A stretch of 55,286 nucleotides of DNA from a virus, in IMG/VR virus record IMGVR_UViG_3300013099_000024, positions 1 through 55,286 of that record, one strand, 5' to 3'. This document shows, one piece after another, positions 26,349 through 35,396 of this stretch; position 1 is the first letter of the stretch; each line of letters opens with the position of its first letter. The position numbers and the translations under genes were made by a program. The notes under the pieces were generated by a model. It worked only from the letters and a program-made list of their open reading frames with translations. It had not been told where the DNA came from and searched no databases.

Positions 26349-28403
26349 TCAACTACATCCACTCCATCCACAATTTGGACAACTGCCAGTCATGCACCCC
26401 TCTCCAAACGTCAGTGGCTGGCCACACTCTGGACAGCGACGACCTTCAGTCGTAGTTGTTTTGCCCACGACCTCCTCGAGTAACTTACCAATGACGTCTG
26501 CGCAGCTCTTGCCTTCCGACTTCTCTGACCTCATCGCATTGATGCATTTCACCTTCCGCAACTGACGGATGACCTTCTCGACTGGAATCCCATTGCGCAA
26601 TACCAACGAGATCAACCTCCCAATCGCCTCATTATTAGCCTCGCAGCCTCCTGCCGTCCTCACGAACACTTCGTATGGATGACCGTCAGCACCAAAGTTT
26701 ATCGTCACATACATCTTGCCACAGCCACTCCTTGCCTTGATGGTAGTCCCACTCAGTGCCCTTGGCCTACCGTTTGCCTGCTTCACTGACATCACTTCTT
26801 CCTGTCGACTACCTACCCTATAGATCGTGATGCCTTTGCAGCCTAACCTCCATGCCATCATTATCGCCCTCCTCACATCCTCAACCGTCGTTGTCTGTGG
26901 CATGTTGATCGTCTTACTCACTGCATTATGTACCCATCTCTGGAAGGCTGCCTGCATCCTGATATGCCATTCCCAGCTGATGTCAAGGGCAGTCTTGAAC
27001 AATCGCGGATCCTCCTTCACGCGATCCTCCCAACGGTCTCCGAACATCTCAATCAACAGTGGATGTACTACATCGTACTGACCATACTCCGTCATCCGAC
27101 GATATGACCACTGGAAGATAGGTTCGATCGATGGACTGCAACCAGCGATGAGGCTGATCGATCCTGTTGGTGCGATAGTCGTGAGGGTAGCGTTTCGTAG
27201 TCGAATGCCTTCCTTCTCCCACGTACTGCCTTCCCAGGCTGGAAAGACGCCACGTTCTTCAGCTAACTGCATCGATGTATGTGTAGCAGTCTCAGTGATA
27301 AACCTCATTACCTTCATGGCTAACCGCAAGGCCTCATCACTGTCATATGGTATGCCCAACTTTATCAACATATCATGCCAACCCATAATCCCGAGGCCAA
27401 TCTTCCTGGTGCGTAGGGTAGCCTTCTCAATCTCCGGAATTGGGTACTTGTTGACGGTGATGACGTCATCCAAGAACCTGACGGCGATCCTGATCGTCTC
27501 CTCTAACTTATCCCAGTCGATCTTGCCGTCGATGACATGAGCTGAAAGATTGATGGATCCGAGGTTACATGACTCATACGGTAGCAATGGTTGTTCGCCG
27601 CATGGATTAGTCGCTTCGATTCTTCCGAGATGTGGACATGTATTAGCACGATTTACGTTATCAATGAACATGACACCTGGTTCCCCATTCAGCCATGCAT
27701 GGTAGGCGATCAGGTCAAACAGCTCTCTTACCTTCACCGTTTTCCACACACTACTATCACGCGGATTGATCAGTTGCCACTCGCCATTCGTCTCGACATC
27801 CTTCATGAAGTCATCCGTCACTGCCACACTGATGTTGAAGTGCCTTAGCACACCCTCTCGAGACTTACAAGTGATAAACTCCTCAATGTCTGGATGACTA
27901 ACCTCCAAAATACCCATGTTTGCGCCTTCTCTACGACCTCCCTGACGGACAGCGTCTGCGCTCGCATCAAACAACCTCATAAATGCTACCGGACCTGCTG
28001 CCTGACCACCAGTGCTACTGATGACATCACCCTTCGGTCTCAACCTACTGAACGAGAACCCAGTTCCGCCGAATGCCTTGTGAACCTTCGCGGCATCAGT
28101 AAGTGCCTTGTAGATGCCTTCCAAGCTGTCTTCGATCGGAACCACAAAGCATGAGGACAACGTTCCAGCCTCAGTTCCAGCATTCACAAGCGTTGGTGAC
28201 GATGCCATGAACCGTTTAGACGTTAGCACTTCGAAGAACTTCTTCTCCCACTCTTGTGGATCATCCTCAGCCTTCGCAATTGCAACAGCCACCCTCTCGA
28301 ACATCTCCTCAGGAGTCTCTTCCAACAATCTCCCATTCTCATCACGCAAATAATACCGCTTGCGCAAGACATCTTCCACTAAACGCTCGTAGCCTTCATT
28401 CAT
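26349..28403 (-). CDS. nrdJ: Class II (B12-dependent) ribonucleotide reductase
   Basis: A 684-residue protein, ATG 28403, SD GGAGG. Class II features: ASSPTLVNAG (about 70), TLSSCFVVP with the first redox Cys, GGTGFSFSRLRP, NPCGEQPLLPYESCNLGSINL region with the N-x-C-x-E thiyl centre (in pieces NPCGEQ, CNLGS), and TIAPTGSISLIAG. The end carries a zinc-ribbon (CPECGQ ... CPNCGWSGC), as in NrdJ. No ATP-cone is seen at the N terminus. It reduces ribonucleotides for viral DNA synthesis; oxygen-independent activity fits an anaerobic host. Confidence 0.9.
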   Translation of the reverse strand: MNEGYERLVEDVLRKRYYLRDENGRLLEETPEEMFERVAVAIAKAEDDPQEWEKKFFEVLTSKRFMASSPTLVNAGTEAGTLSSCFVVPIEDSLEGIYKALTDAAKVHKAFGGTGFSFSRLRPKGDVISSTGGQAAGPVAFMRLFDASADAVRQGGRREGANMGILEVSHPDIEEFITCKSREGVLRHFNISVAVTDDFMKDVETNGEWQLINPRDSSVWKTVKVRELFDLIAYHAWLNGEPGVMFIDNVNRANTCPHLGRIEATNPCGEQPLLPYESCNLGSINLSAHVIDGKIDWDKLEETIRIAVRFLDDVITVNKYPIPEIEKATLRTRKIGLGIMGWHDMLIKLGIPYDSDEALRLAMKVMRFITETATHTSMQLAEERGVFPAWEGSTWEKEGIRLRNATLTTIAPTGSISLIAGCSPSIEPIFQWSYRRMTEYGQYDVVHPLLIEMFGDRWEDRVKEDPRLFKTALDISWEWHIRMQAAFQRWVHNAVSKTINMPQTTTVEDVRRAIMMAWRLGCKGITIYRVGSRQEEVMSVKQANGRPRALSGTTIKARSGCGKMYVTINFGADGHPYEVFVRTAGGCEANNEAIGRLISLVLRNGIPVEKVIRQLRKVKCINAMRSEKSEGKSCADVIGKLLEEVVGKTTTTEGRRCPECGQPLTFGEGCMTGSCPNCGWSGCS

Positions 28404-29127
28404 CAGACTCAACCTCCTCCCATATATCGCAACTGTCTGCTAAATCACAGAACATACACACATACAAATTCTTTGTCTTGGGCCAAACATTATTTGCCAA
28501 CGAAAAACGAATCTGTTGTAACCTCTTCTTCACCGCAGCCTCCGACCATGGGTTGACGTTTTCATACCAAATCTCATTGAGTCTTGGGTTGATGCATGCA
28601 ATGCCGACGACCTTGCCAATTGTAGGTTGATCTGCATGTTCGTAGAGTAGTTTGTAGAAATGCAGCTGTCTTCTCAATGACGTGATATCCATTGACAACG
28701 TACATTTGTACTCCACCAATACCACCAACTGTTGACTACGATCATACCAATCCACTCGATCAATATGGCCCTCAATACCCAATTCCGTTGACGTCAAATA
28801 CAACTCTCTCGCAACTGGAAACCATTCAGCCAGCCTACCTTCAGCCTTCAACAGTCGCCATCTCCGCTGTTCGAATCGTATGAAGTTCATCGCCCACCTG
28901 CGTTCTTCAGCATTAAATGAATGTGGAATCAACTGCACCCATTGATTGGGATCGACTTCCGACGCTGCATCGAAGAACACATTCGCCCATTCGTGAAATC
29001 GAGTACCTAAGGCTGCGAATTGACTGTCAGATGGACTCTCTTCGGGATTGTCTACGAACCTAATCTTGCACATCCGTGGACAGCGGACGTAGGCCTCTAG
29101 CATAGATTTACGAATCAGAAACACCAT
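28396..29127 (-). CDS. Cas4/RecB-like PD-(D/E)XK nuclease
   Basis: A 243-residue protein, ATG 29127 (SD GGTGAGAGG). Order fits Cas4/RecB-type nucleases: early Cys pair YVRCPRMC (about 12-19), GTRFHEW (about 42), GHIDRVDWYD then LVVLVEYKC (catalytic D and E-x-K, about 140-160), QLHFYKLLY (motif QxxxY), and C-terminal CMFCDLADSC. The four Cys suggest an iron-sulfur cluster. Likely processes DNA ends in replication or recombination. Start overlaps none of polB; stop overlaps nrdJ. Confidence 0.75.
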   Translation of the reverse strand: MVFLIRKSMLEAYVRCPRMCKIRFVDNPEESPSDSQFAALGTRFHEWANVFFDAASEVDPNQWVQLIPHSFNAEERRWAMNFIRFEQRRWRLLKAEGRLAEWFPVARELYLTSTELGIEGHIDRVDWYDRSQQLVVLVEYKCTLSMDITSLRRQLHFYKLLYEHADQPTIGKVVGIACINPRLNEIWYENVNPWSEAAVKKRLQQIRFSLANNVWPKTKNLYVCMFCDLADSCDIWEEVESDE

Positions 29128-29131
29128 CCTC

Positions 29132-31420
29132 TCACCACCAAGAGTCGAGGGTTGTTTGACCTTCAACAACAACTTCCCACGACAAGCCTAACGCCTCGAT
29201 TAGGGGCTTGAACTTATGTACAATGGTCTTTTCCTTCATCATCTCCCAATCCACCTCGAAATCATCTGGCAACTTTTCCACATCCTCTGTGATACATAAC
29301 CTCTTCACTGGCCTCTTCAAATACAACAACCTCGGCTTTCTGTCCTGTCGGAACCTTAATCCCAGCAACTGCTGAGCATTTCTGATACCCACAATCCATG
29401 CCGACTCCGATTTGTAGTCCTCCAAATCCCTCGTCACACCCTTCGGAATGGCTACCTTCTGCAATGGCAGACGGTCAAATGTCCTCAAAGTCTTGCGGAT
29501 GAGTCTGCCCGCAGCATCGATATCACCTTGCTTGAGTACCAGCTCCAAGAACCTTCCCATCAACTCTTTCGTAATCTCTGCGACGTCCGACCTTCTTGTC
29601 TCCATACCAACGATCTTTATCTCGTCGACTTCGTGACCATCCTCCCAGATCAGCCAGCCTGCATAGCGTTTCTTCGCGGCTTCCTCGCTGCCGATCTTGC
29701 GCTTGAACATGATGCGGCGGAACAGTTTTTCGAATTTGATGCGAGGAGGAATTTTTGCATCGACATTTTGAGCCCATTCCTGAAGACGTTCATTGAAGTA
29801 GTCTTGTAATTCTAAGCCTTGCTCAGGAGTTTTCACACCTTTCACAAAGATGCTGTCGGTATCCCCATAGATTGCGGTGTATCCTTTTTCTCTCGCACAT
29901 CGTTGCAGAAACATGTTAATTTCCCTTCCCTTCGTCGTAATAAACTCTGCATGCTCCCTACTATATAACCTAAATCCTGACCATCCCAGTACCCCATAGA
30001 ATGAGTTCGCAAGGAACTTCAATACCACCTCCTTCATCTTGGTCACTTCGTCGGCCTTCCCTTCTAATCTCAACTTCCTTAGCCTCTCACGTTCCTGTAG
30101 CACCGTCGTTATGACCTTCGGAATCATCTTATCGACATCAGGACTTACATCAAAAGCCATGATTATCGACGGATATAGTGACGCGAGGTCAAAGACACCC
30201 ACCCACTCATGCACACCTAATGGAGGCTGCAAAACCAACGCACCAGTATAGCGGTCTTCTTCATCTATCCGATCATAGCGTCTCGTAGGCATCGGCTTTA
30301 TCCCTGCACGCATCAACAGCATCTCGATGATTTTGCTGTTCTTCATCGTATCTTCCAACTTGCACCCAACGACGAACCGTATGTACTCATAGAACTCGAA
30401 CAATCCGATCGCCTGATCGATTGCCCTCAACGCCAAGACATCATTCTTACAATAATCAATCAACGTCTCCCAATCTTGTTCTCGATACAACCGATCAATG
30501 CTGTCACCATAGTCCTCATACTCAAATCCCGCAAATTTCTTGGCAACGAACTTCAAATCATAAGTCTCCAACTCACCCTTCGCCTTATGCCATTTCTTGA
30601 ATGCTTCCAACATATCCACACACTGCCTGCCCACAATCCTCACCGTCCATCCTCCTGCACGCAACTGATTGGCTCTCGGATAACTTCTTCCAGGCAACCT
30701 TGTCAGCTTGTCCAATGGCACTGCTAAAATCCGTGCACGATTGATGAGATAAGGCAAGTCGAAGCCTGAACTAAACCACCCTGTCAAGACGTCCGGATCT
30801 ACCCTCTGCACATAGTCTGCAAACCTCAGTAGAAGCTCACGTTCCGTTTGACAACTAACAACTGCGTCATCCGCTTGCGAAGGGACATCCAGCGCGAACA
30901 CCTTCAGTTCTCCCGTATAGCTGTCCAACGTCTGGATCGCCACAATTGGCCATTCTGGTTTCTCGGGTTTAGCCATCACTTCCTCTGGGCTCCTCACCTC
31001 GATATCCAGATACATGATCCTTGGCTGTAGTGGCTTGTCCACCTCGACTGGCCGCACTTCGTCATCGAACGCATACTTGATACCTGCATCGACCACAAAA
31101 CGCACATCAAACAGAATGTCGGCCTCATCTGTCCACTCGAAGTGTTTCCTCACCTTCGGGACATCCGATGGTAGGTTCACAATGATCTTCTTAACCTTCC
31201 TCCCTAACGCATCCGTGTAAGGACCCCCGACACTCTGGATTTCTGGGAGCTTAGGCACCTCGGCATTAATGTTGACGTAAAAATAAGGATTAAAGCCTTT
31301 CACTGCAATCGTCTGAGTTTTCATCGGATCATCATAGTCCCTCCCAAACAGCACTACTCTTGGTCTTCCATCAAAACCCTTGATCCACGTTCCATCAATC
31401 CACACATACCTGGACTTCAT
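29132..31420 (-). CDS. polB: Family B DNA polymerase
   Basis: A 762-residue protein. Exonuclease motifs: YLDIEV (ExoI, about 138), GWFSSGFDLPYL (ExoII, with S in place of the usual N) and YCKNDVLAL (ExoIII). Polymerase motifs: FDLASLYPSII (A), KFLANSFYGVLG (B), YGDTDSIF (C) and a KKRYAG segment. The ATG at 31420 lies inside the 33-residue Cys peptide upstream, so translation is coupled. A full-length archaeal-type replicative polymerase. Confidence 0.95.
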   Translation of the reverse strand: MKSRYVWIDGTWIKGFDGRPRVVLFGRDYDDPMKTQTIAVKGFNPYFYVNINAEVPKLPEIQSVGGPYTDALGRKVKKIIVNLPSDVPKVRKHFEWTDEADILFDVRFVVDAGIKYAFDDEVRPVEVDKPLQPRIMYLDIEVRSPEEVMAKPEKPEWPIVAIQTLDSYTGELKVFALDVPSQADDAVVSCQTERELLLRFADYVQRVDPDVLTGWFSSGFDLPYLINRARILAVPLDKLTRLPGRSYPRANQLRAGGWTVRIVGRQCVDMLEAFKKWHKAKGELETYDLKFVAKKFAGFEYEDYGDSIDRLYREQDWETLIDYCKNDVLALRAIDQAIGLFEFYEYIRFVVGCKLEDTMKNSKIIEMLLMRAGIKPMPTRRYDRIDEEDRYTGALVLQPPLGVHEWVGVFDLASLYPSIIMAFDVSPDVDKMIPKVITTVLQERERLRKLRLEGKADEVTKMKEVVLKFLANSFYGVLGWSGFRLYSREHAEFITTKGREINMFLQRCAREKGYTAIYGDTDSIFVKGVKTPEQGLELQDYFNERLQEWAQNVDAKIPPRIKFEKLFRRIMFKRKIGSEEAAKKRYAGWLIWEDGHEVDEIKIVGMETRRSDVAEITKELMGRFLELVLKQGDIDAAGRLIRKTLRTFDRLPLQKVAIPKGVTRDLEDYKSESAWIVGIRNAQQLLGLRFRQDRKPRLLYLKRPVKRLCITEDVEKLPDDFEVDWEMMKEKTIVHKFKPLIEALGLSWEVVVEGQTTLDSWW

Positions 31421-31496
31421 AACACAATCTCTTCGGACATTCCTCTGGATCCCAATCGTCACACAAACCCTTGGCTGCTGCACGACAAATCCTCAT
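31395..31496 (-). CDS. 33-residue Cys-rich micro-protein upstream of polB
   Basis: ATG 31496 overlaps the stop of the DpdA-like gene (ATGA), and the 3' end overlaps the polymerase start by 26 bases. Four spaced Cys: C-x7-C-x7-C-x4-C (CRAAAKGLC, EECPKRLC). The same kind of spacing appears in the 36-residue peptide at 32228. Possibly a zinc or iron-sulfur binding regulator. Confidence 0.5.
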   Translation of the reverse strand: MRICRAAAKGLCDDWDPEECPKRLCYEVQVCVD

Positions 31497-32221
31497 GGTC
31501 CACACCACTTGAGGATTGTTTCTACATTCTTCCTCGCTAACCTCCTAACACGTTCGTCGAAGGCTTCTCCCAGAAGATTGACTCGCTTCACTCTCTTGAT
31601 GATCAAATTGTGTTCCAAATCCAATCCATGTACAGCCGCCGTAAATGGCATGCTGGTGTCGAACGATTCTACGAAACCTTGTAGCTCCTTAAGTTCAAGT
31701 AGACAATCCAGACCTAGGGCATGCCAATATTTCTCACGCGTTTCAGGTATTACTTCCTTAAACCACTTAACTACACCTGCTCTGCACCAACCCTTGCGAT
31801 ACATCCAAATAGGCACTGCATATGCGTCGACATACGGATCGACCTTCTCAGCGAAGTCTGGTAGCACTGCAATCGTTTCGCCTTGGAGGACTACCATCAC
31901 CTCATATGGTTTTGTTCCCGAGTACTTCTTCACAAACTCTCTCACAGCTTGCACTGTTCCTATACTACTCTTCATGACTTCTGGCGCCACAACAAACACT
32001 CTTTCGCCGCTGATCTGCCTACCAATCGCATCCAACTCTGCCTCCGTTACAGGAGCACCTTCGTAGATACCATTGTCCACGATCACAATCTCCCAGTCGT
32101 GTTCGAGATAGAACCTCCGGTACTTCTCATGTGGCCAATACTGTGCAAGGACGAAGGCATATGGGATGTCTTCGATGAGATCAAAGAAGTCCAACGGACT
32201 GATAGGATGATAGTGAATCAT
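31493..32221 (-). CDS. DpdA-like DNA 7-deazaguanine transglycosylase (TGT superfamily)
   Basis: A 242-residue protein. Signs of the phage DpdA branch of TGT: IVDNGIYEG (about 47), a VAPEVMKSS... stretch, EVMVVLQGETIA (about 110), AYAVPIWMYRKGW, ALGLDCLLEL (about 170) and GFVESFDTSMPF (about 185), which parallel the D-(N/S)-G, V-Q-G and closing s-x-D-(S/T) signatures. The family exchanges guanine for preQ0 or derivatives in DNA. With folE2, queD, queE and queC nearby the assignment is well supported by context. Confidence 0.7.
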   Translation of the reverse strand: MIHYHPISPLDFFDLIEDIPYAFVLAQYWPHEKYRRFYLEHDWEIVIVDNGIYEGAPVTEAELDAIGRQISGERVFVVAPEVMKSSIGTVQAVREFVKKYSGTKPYEVMVVLQGETIAVLPDFAEKVDPYVDAYAVPIWMYRKGWCRAGVVKWFKEVIPETREKYWHALGLDCLLELKELQGFVESFDTSMPFTAAVHGLDLEHNLIIKRVKRVNLLGEAFDERVRRLARKNVETILKWCGP

Positions 32222-32227
32222 CCTCCT

Positions 32228-32338
32228 TCACACCTCCACGTATGCATATAGGGGACAATATCCATCAAACCTACACTCCTTGGTCTGCAGATCCTTGTGA
32301 ATACAGTTCTCGTTTCTGTAACAGATCTTCCTTCTCAC
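32228..32338 (-). CDS. 36-residue Cys-rich micro-protein
   Basis: GTG 32338 stands five bases after AGGTGAC, inside the 3' end of the 165-residue gene in another frame. Cys spacing C-x5-C-x9-C-x5-C (ICYRNENC, ECRFDGYCPLY). Ends seven bases before the DpdA-like ATG. Similar to the peptide before polB; likely a small metal-binding protein. Confidence 0.5.
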   Translation of the reverse strand: MRRKICYRNENCIHKDLQTKECRFDGYCPLYAYVEV

Positions 32339-32768
32339 GGCTCGTCACCTCGACATACCGCATGTCACTGATGATGATCTTTGGTCTTTCTACCACATCA
32401 AACACCCCTCTCCTTTCATCGACAACGCACTGCTGACCTTTGATGTCAATCGTCAGCACATCATCATGATCATGACCTAACCGTCTCACTGGAATACGAA
32501 TAGTTGCACCATCGGAAGTTTCGTGGATCTCCATCTTCCTATTGGCAACGTCATACCATCTTTCTGCCAACCTTAGGCCGTATGCCAGTAGGTCTATGAG
32601 GTCGTCGAACTGTTTCGCGATGTGTTGGCCATGTTTGATTCGCAGAAGTTTCATGTGCATTACGGCAATTAATTCGTCATCTTCCATCACATCAATGGGT
32701 TCTACATCATACAATCCTCTGCGTTGCTGCAGAGTTTTCTTCACTAACTCAATCACATCCTCAACCAC
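32271..32768 (-). CDS. Unknown protein in 7-deazaguanine block
   Basis: A 165-residue protein, GTG 32768 behind GGAGGTGAGAGTGA. First half helical (IAVMHMKLLRIKHGQHIAKQFDDLIDLLAYGLRLAERW), second half beta with ATIRIPVRRLGHDHDDVLTIDIKG. It may be a nucleotide-related helper, judging from its place between the dpdA-like and queC genes; no family recognised. Confidence 0.6.
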   Translation of the reverse strand: MVEDVIELVKKTLQQRRGLYDVEPIDVMEDDELIAVMHMKLLRIKHGQHIAKQFDDLIDLLAYGLRLAERWYDVANRKMEIHETSDGATIRIPVRRLGHDHDDVLTIDIKGQQCVVDERRGVFDVVERPKIIISDMRYVEVTSREKEDLLQKRELYSQGSADQGV

Positions 32769-32774
32769 TCACTC

Positions 32775-33419
32775 TCACCTCCTCCACAACGGGTCCTCTA
32801 TTCTAGCCATCTCAAAGGCCATCTTCCTCTCAACACATGCGGAACACTTACCACAGGGTTTGCGTTGACCTTCATAACATGTCCATGTTTTCTCGAATGG
32901 AACACCCAGTTTGTGGCCGATGGCAACAATGTCGGCCTTCGACTTATACAAAAATGGGGTATGAATCACTGGTTCTTGCAGATCGTTGCCTATCATCAAC
33001 GCCAAATTCAATGCCTGATAGAATTCAGGTCGACAGTCAGGATAAGTCTCCCAATCATTTCGATGTGTAGCAATATATACTCTGTAGATATGACGACTCA
33101 GTGCATAACCTACCGCAATCGACAATAGAATCATATTCCTATTCGGCACGACGGTAGATCCTTGACCATTGACCAACAGAGACGATGACTGGAACACAGT
33201 CTTCGGCAACTTTATGACTTCATGCTCAAATCCCAACTGCTTGGCTACCCATTCTGCGCATCTGAGCTCCTTCCTGGCCTTCTGACCGTAGTCGAACGTC
33301 AGAGCAATCGCACTGTAGCCTCGATTCTTCAGCCAATAGGCCAACACTGTGCTGTCCAAGCCTCCAGATAGTAGCATCACGGCATCATATTTGGGGTATG
33401 TAGATGTGTCGTCAGTCAT
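32775..33419 (-). CDS. queC: 7-cyano-7-deazaguanine (preQ0) synthase
   Basis: A 214-residue protein, ATG 33419 with AAAGGTGA upstream. All QueC signs: PP-loop LLSGGLDST (about 16), FDYGQKARKE, VPNRNMILLSIA (about 92), YPDCRPEFY and the four-Cys zinc site C...PCGKCSAC. Turns CDG into preQ0 with ATP and ammonia. Of the three QueC-like proteins in the window this is the canonical one. Confidence 0.92.
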   Translation of the reverse strand: MTDDTSTYPKYDAVMLLSGGLDSTVLAYWLKNRGYSAIALTFDYGQKARKELRCAEWVAKQLGFEHEVIKLPKTVFQSSSLLVNGQGSTVVPNRNMILLSIAVGYALSRHIYRVYIATHRNDWETYPDCRPEFYQALNLALMIGNDLQEPVIHTPFLYKSKADIVAIGHKLGVPFEKTWTCYEGQRKPCGKCSACVERKMAFEMARIEDPLWRR

Positions 33420-34219
33420 AAGACTTTCACCTTTGCTTTCTCCTCGACAAACTTCACCAATTTGTCCCACGTACAATCGACTATTGTGCCACTAATATTC
33501 CAGGCCCTGCACTTCACAATCGTAAACTGTCTCACTGGTGTTGTCTTACCAGGCGGTATCATCACCTCAGCCTTCATCACAATGTCCAACCAATGCTCCG
33601 TATCTTTCTGCCAGCGACTCCTATAGCGACCGGTAGGCGTACCATCTTCGGTAAACACCTCCTGTACCTTCCCGGTTAATACGACATGCCACTTCGATCT
33701 CAACAGCTTGTAGATCATCTGTAAATACCTCTTATTTGCCCTTCCCCACTCGAACCGTGGTACTTCCCCACTTTTCGTCCTGCGCCTAGCACCTTCTTCC
33801 TCCAACCAGACTCCGATCCACTGCCAAATATCAGACGCCGAATCGATGACGATCGTTCCTCTCACATCCGAGTGATCCTGGACATACTTGACGACTGCCT
33901 TCAGTGCCTTCTCAACCTCCTCCAACGACTGTATCGGATCAGGTTCCATGGTCTCAGGATCAAGCTGTAGAGCCTCAAAGATGTAGACCTTATCCCTTTC
34001 CTCTGGGGGTACAGCATTGTCGACTACTAAGCGACTGCCAAACTCAGTGTCAATAACGAAAATCGGTTTGGGAGCCGTCAGTGCGAAGTGGCTTTTACCA
34101 GAACCAGGCAAGCCGTACACACCCACCTTTAGGCCTTCGACTGGAGGCAATTCTGTTGATGGCTTGAAGAACTCATCAACATTCGGGACTTCTAACTCCT
34201 CCTTCTTATTCCATGCCAC
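33416..34219 (-). CDS. RecA-like ATPase (Sak4/AAA_24 type)
   Basis: A 267-residue protein; GTG 34219 is set by GAGGTGA five bases upstream. Walker A YGLPGSGKSHF (about 36), Walker B GTIVIDSASDIW (about 120), FEWGRANKRYLQMI and a KVQEVF strand as in phage Sak4/RecA-like proteins. The family aids strand annealing or recombination with the viral SSB. It sits between two queC genes, an odd position but on the same message. Confidence 0.7.
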   Translation of the reverse strand: MAWNKKEELEVPNVDEFFKPSTELPPVEGLKVGVYGLPGSGKSHFALTAPKPIFVIDTEFGSRLVVDNAVPPEERDKVYIFEALQLDPETMEPDPIQSLEEVEKALKAVVKYVQDHSDVRGTIVIDSASDIWQWIGVWLEEEGARRRTKSGEVPRFEWGRANKRYLQMIYKLLRSKWHVVLTGKVQEVFTEDGTPTGRYRSRWQKDTEHWLDIVMKAEVMIPPGKTTPVRQFTIVKCRAWNISGTIVDCTWDKLVKFVEEKAKVKVL

Positions 34220-34904
34220 TAACCTCACCTCTCAACACAATTTCGTAATCATTTATGCCTTCTACCCCAACCTTCTTACCTAACACCTCTCTCTCAACAC
34301 ACGCCTGACACTGTTTACAGGGCCTAACAACATTCTCATCAACAATTGGCTCATAACACGTAAGTGTCTTCCTCCAATCCACACCCAACTCCAATGCTCT
34401 CCTAACAATCTGCGCTTTATCCCATTCGACGAACGGCACATAGACCTTGATGTTTGTCGTATAGTTGTGATTTAACAACATCTGCAATGACTCTGCGAAC
34501 CAAGGCGTTATATCCCAGTATTCGCGGTATGTCGTGTGTCGGTGGATAGCTAATCCGATGTAGATCTCGTTGAGATCATTCTCGATTGCAAAGAACTCCG
34601 CGTACACTGCGAGATAGACTGCGAACAGCAAATTCCTACTCGGAAAATACTGCGTGAGACCGTAGCGTTCATCCATCTTCTGTTTGACTACCTTCCTACT
34701 TGGCACATGATCCCTCAGATCCACAACGATGGGTTCGAGGTCTAATGCCTCATAGTGTAGTTCCTTACAGATCTGAGCCTCCAGTAGGCTGCGTTTTGAA
34801 TACACGAAGTTGACGGGATGAACTACGAAACCCTCTTCCAGTGCATGATACAGTAGTGTCGTGCTGTCTAAACCTCCACTGTGAGCCAAAAATAGGTGTT
34901 TCAT
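34206..34904 (-). CDS. QueC-like protein, divergent paralogue 2
   Basis: A 232-residue protein, ATG 34904 behind GAGGAGGACAGGATC. Keeps the PP-loop (HSGGLDSTTLL, 8-18), FPSRNLLFAVYLA (about 89) and the zinc site C...PCKQCQAC (about 185-200). It lacks the FDYGQ motif (NFVYSKRS instead) and has IHRHTTYREYWDITPWF where QueC has its substrate loop. So ATP and zinc chemistry are kept but the substrate pocket differs. It may act on CDG, ADG or preQ0 to give another final base. Confidence 0.75.
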   Translation of the reverse strand: MKHLFLAHSGGLDSTTLLYHALEEGFVVHPVNFVYSKRSLLEAQICKELHYEALDLEPIVVDLRDHVPSRKVVKQKMDERYGLTQYFPSRNLLFAVYLAVYAEFFAIENDLNEIYIGLAIHRHTTYREYWDITPWFAESLQMLLNHNYTTNIKVYVPFVEWDKAQIVRRALELGVDWRKTLTCYEPIVDENVVRPCKQCQACVEREVLGKKVGVEGINDYEIVLRGEVSGME

Positions 34905-35281
34905 TGATCCTGTCCTCCTCGAAACACCTTCAGAGCTAATCTCTGTGCCTCCAAGACGGCCTCTCTCTCATCCCAGGTGTTGATACATACCAATAGATTG
35001 CCATTCACATCGAAATCTGGCTTTTCTACCGTCCAAGGTGGATGTTTGGTGACCCATCGTTCAGCTTCAAGAGCATTGAAATTCCTACCCATCCTGACGA
35101 AGGTCCACTGAAATTGGCGTTCATCAGGATCCAGTTCGTATTCTTCTACATTGAATACCTCATCGGGTTCCACTTCTCTGAACTTTTGGCAGACCTCTTG
35201 TGCCTTTGTCTTATCACTGTAAATAGCTATGATGTGATATTCGTCATATTCCCCTCTACTGATGGCGTAAACTTTCATCAT
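34901..35281 (-). CDS. Unknown phage-type small protein (KVYAIS-type)
   Basis: A 126-residue protein with KVYAISRGEYDEYHIIAIYS, then KAQEVCQKF, a pattern of many phage hypothetical proteins that start with a ferredoxin-like strand-helix unit. ATG 35281 or 35278; SD GAGAGGATTA. The end overlaps the QueC-like ATG. Function unknown. Confidence 0.6.
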   Translation of the reverse strand: MMKVYAISRGEYDEYHIIAIYSDKTKAQEVCQKFREVEPDEVFNVEEYELDPDERQFQWTFVRMGRNFNALEAERWVTKHPPWTVEKPDFDVNGNLLVCINTWDEREAVLEAQRLALKVFRGGQDQ

Positions 35282-35396
35282 TAATCCTCTCCCATAACAG
35301 TTCGATCTCTCTCGCTAATTGTACCAACACCATACAAGGTTGACCTCGACAATGACTACACACATTTGCTCGACCATCTCGACTAACCCACCCACG
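35256..35396 (-). pseudogene. Zinc-knuckle ORF in frame behind the nucleotidyltransferase stop, no own start
   Basis: After TGA 35399-35397 the nucleotidyltransferase frame stays open for 46 codons and encodes a clear small protein: SRDGRANVCSHCRGQPC followed by a helix MVLVQLAREIELLWERI. No start codon with an SD precedes it in this frame. Either stop readthrough gives a longer protein, the stop is a point mutation, or an indel near the GGGTGGG run hides the true start (ATG 35401 region). I cannot tell these apart. Confidence 0.5.
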
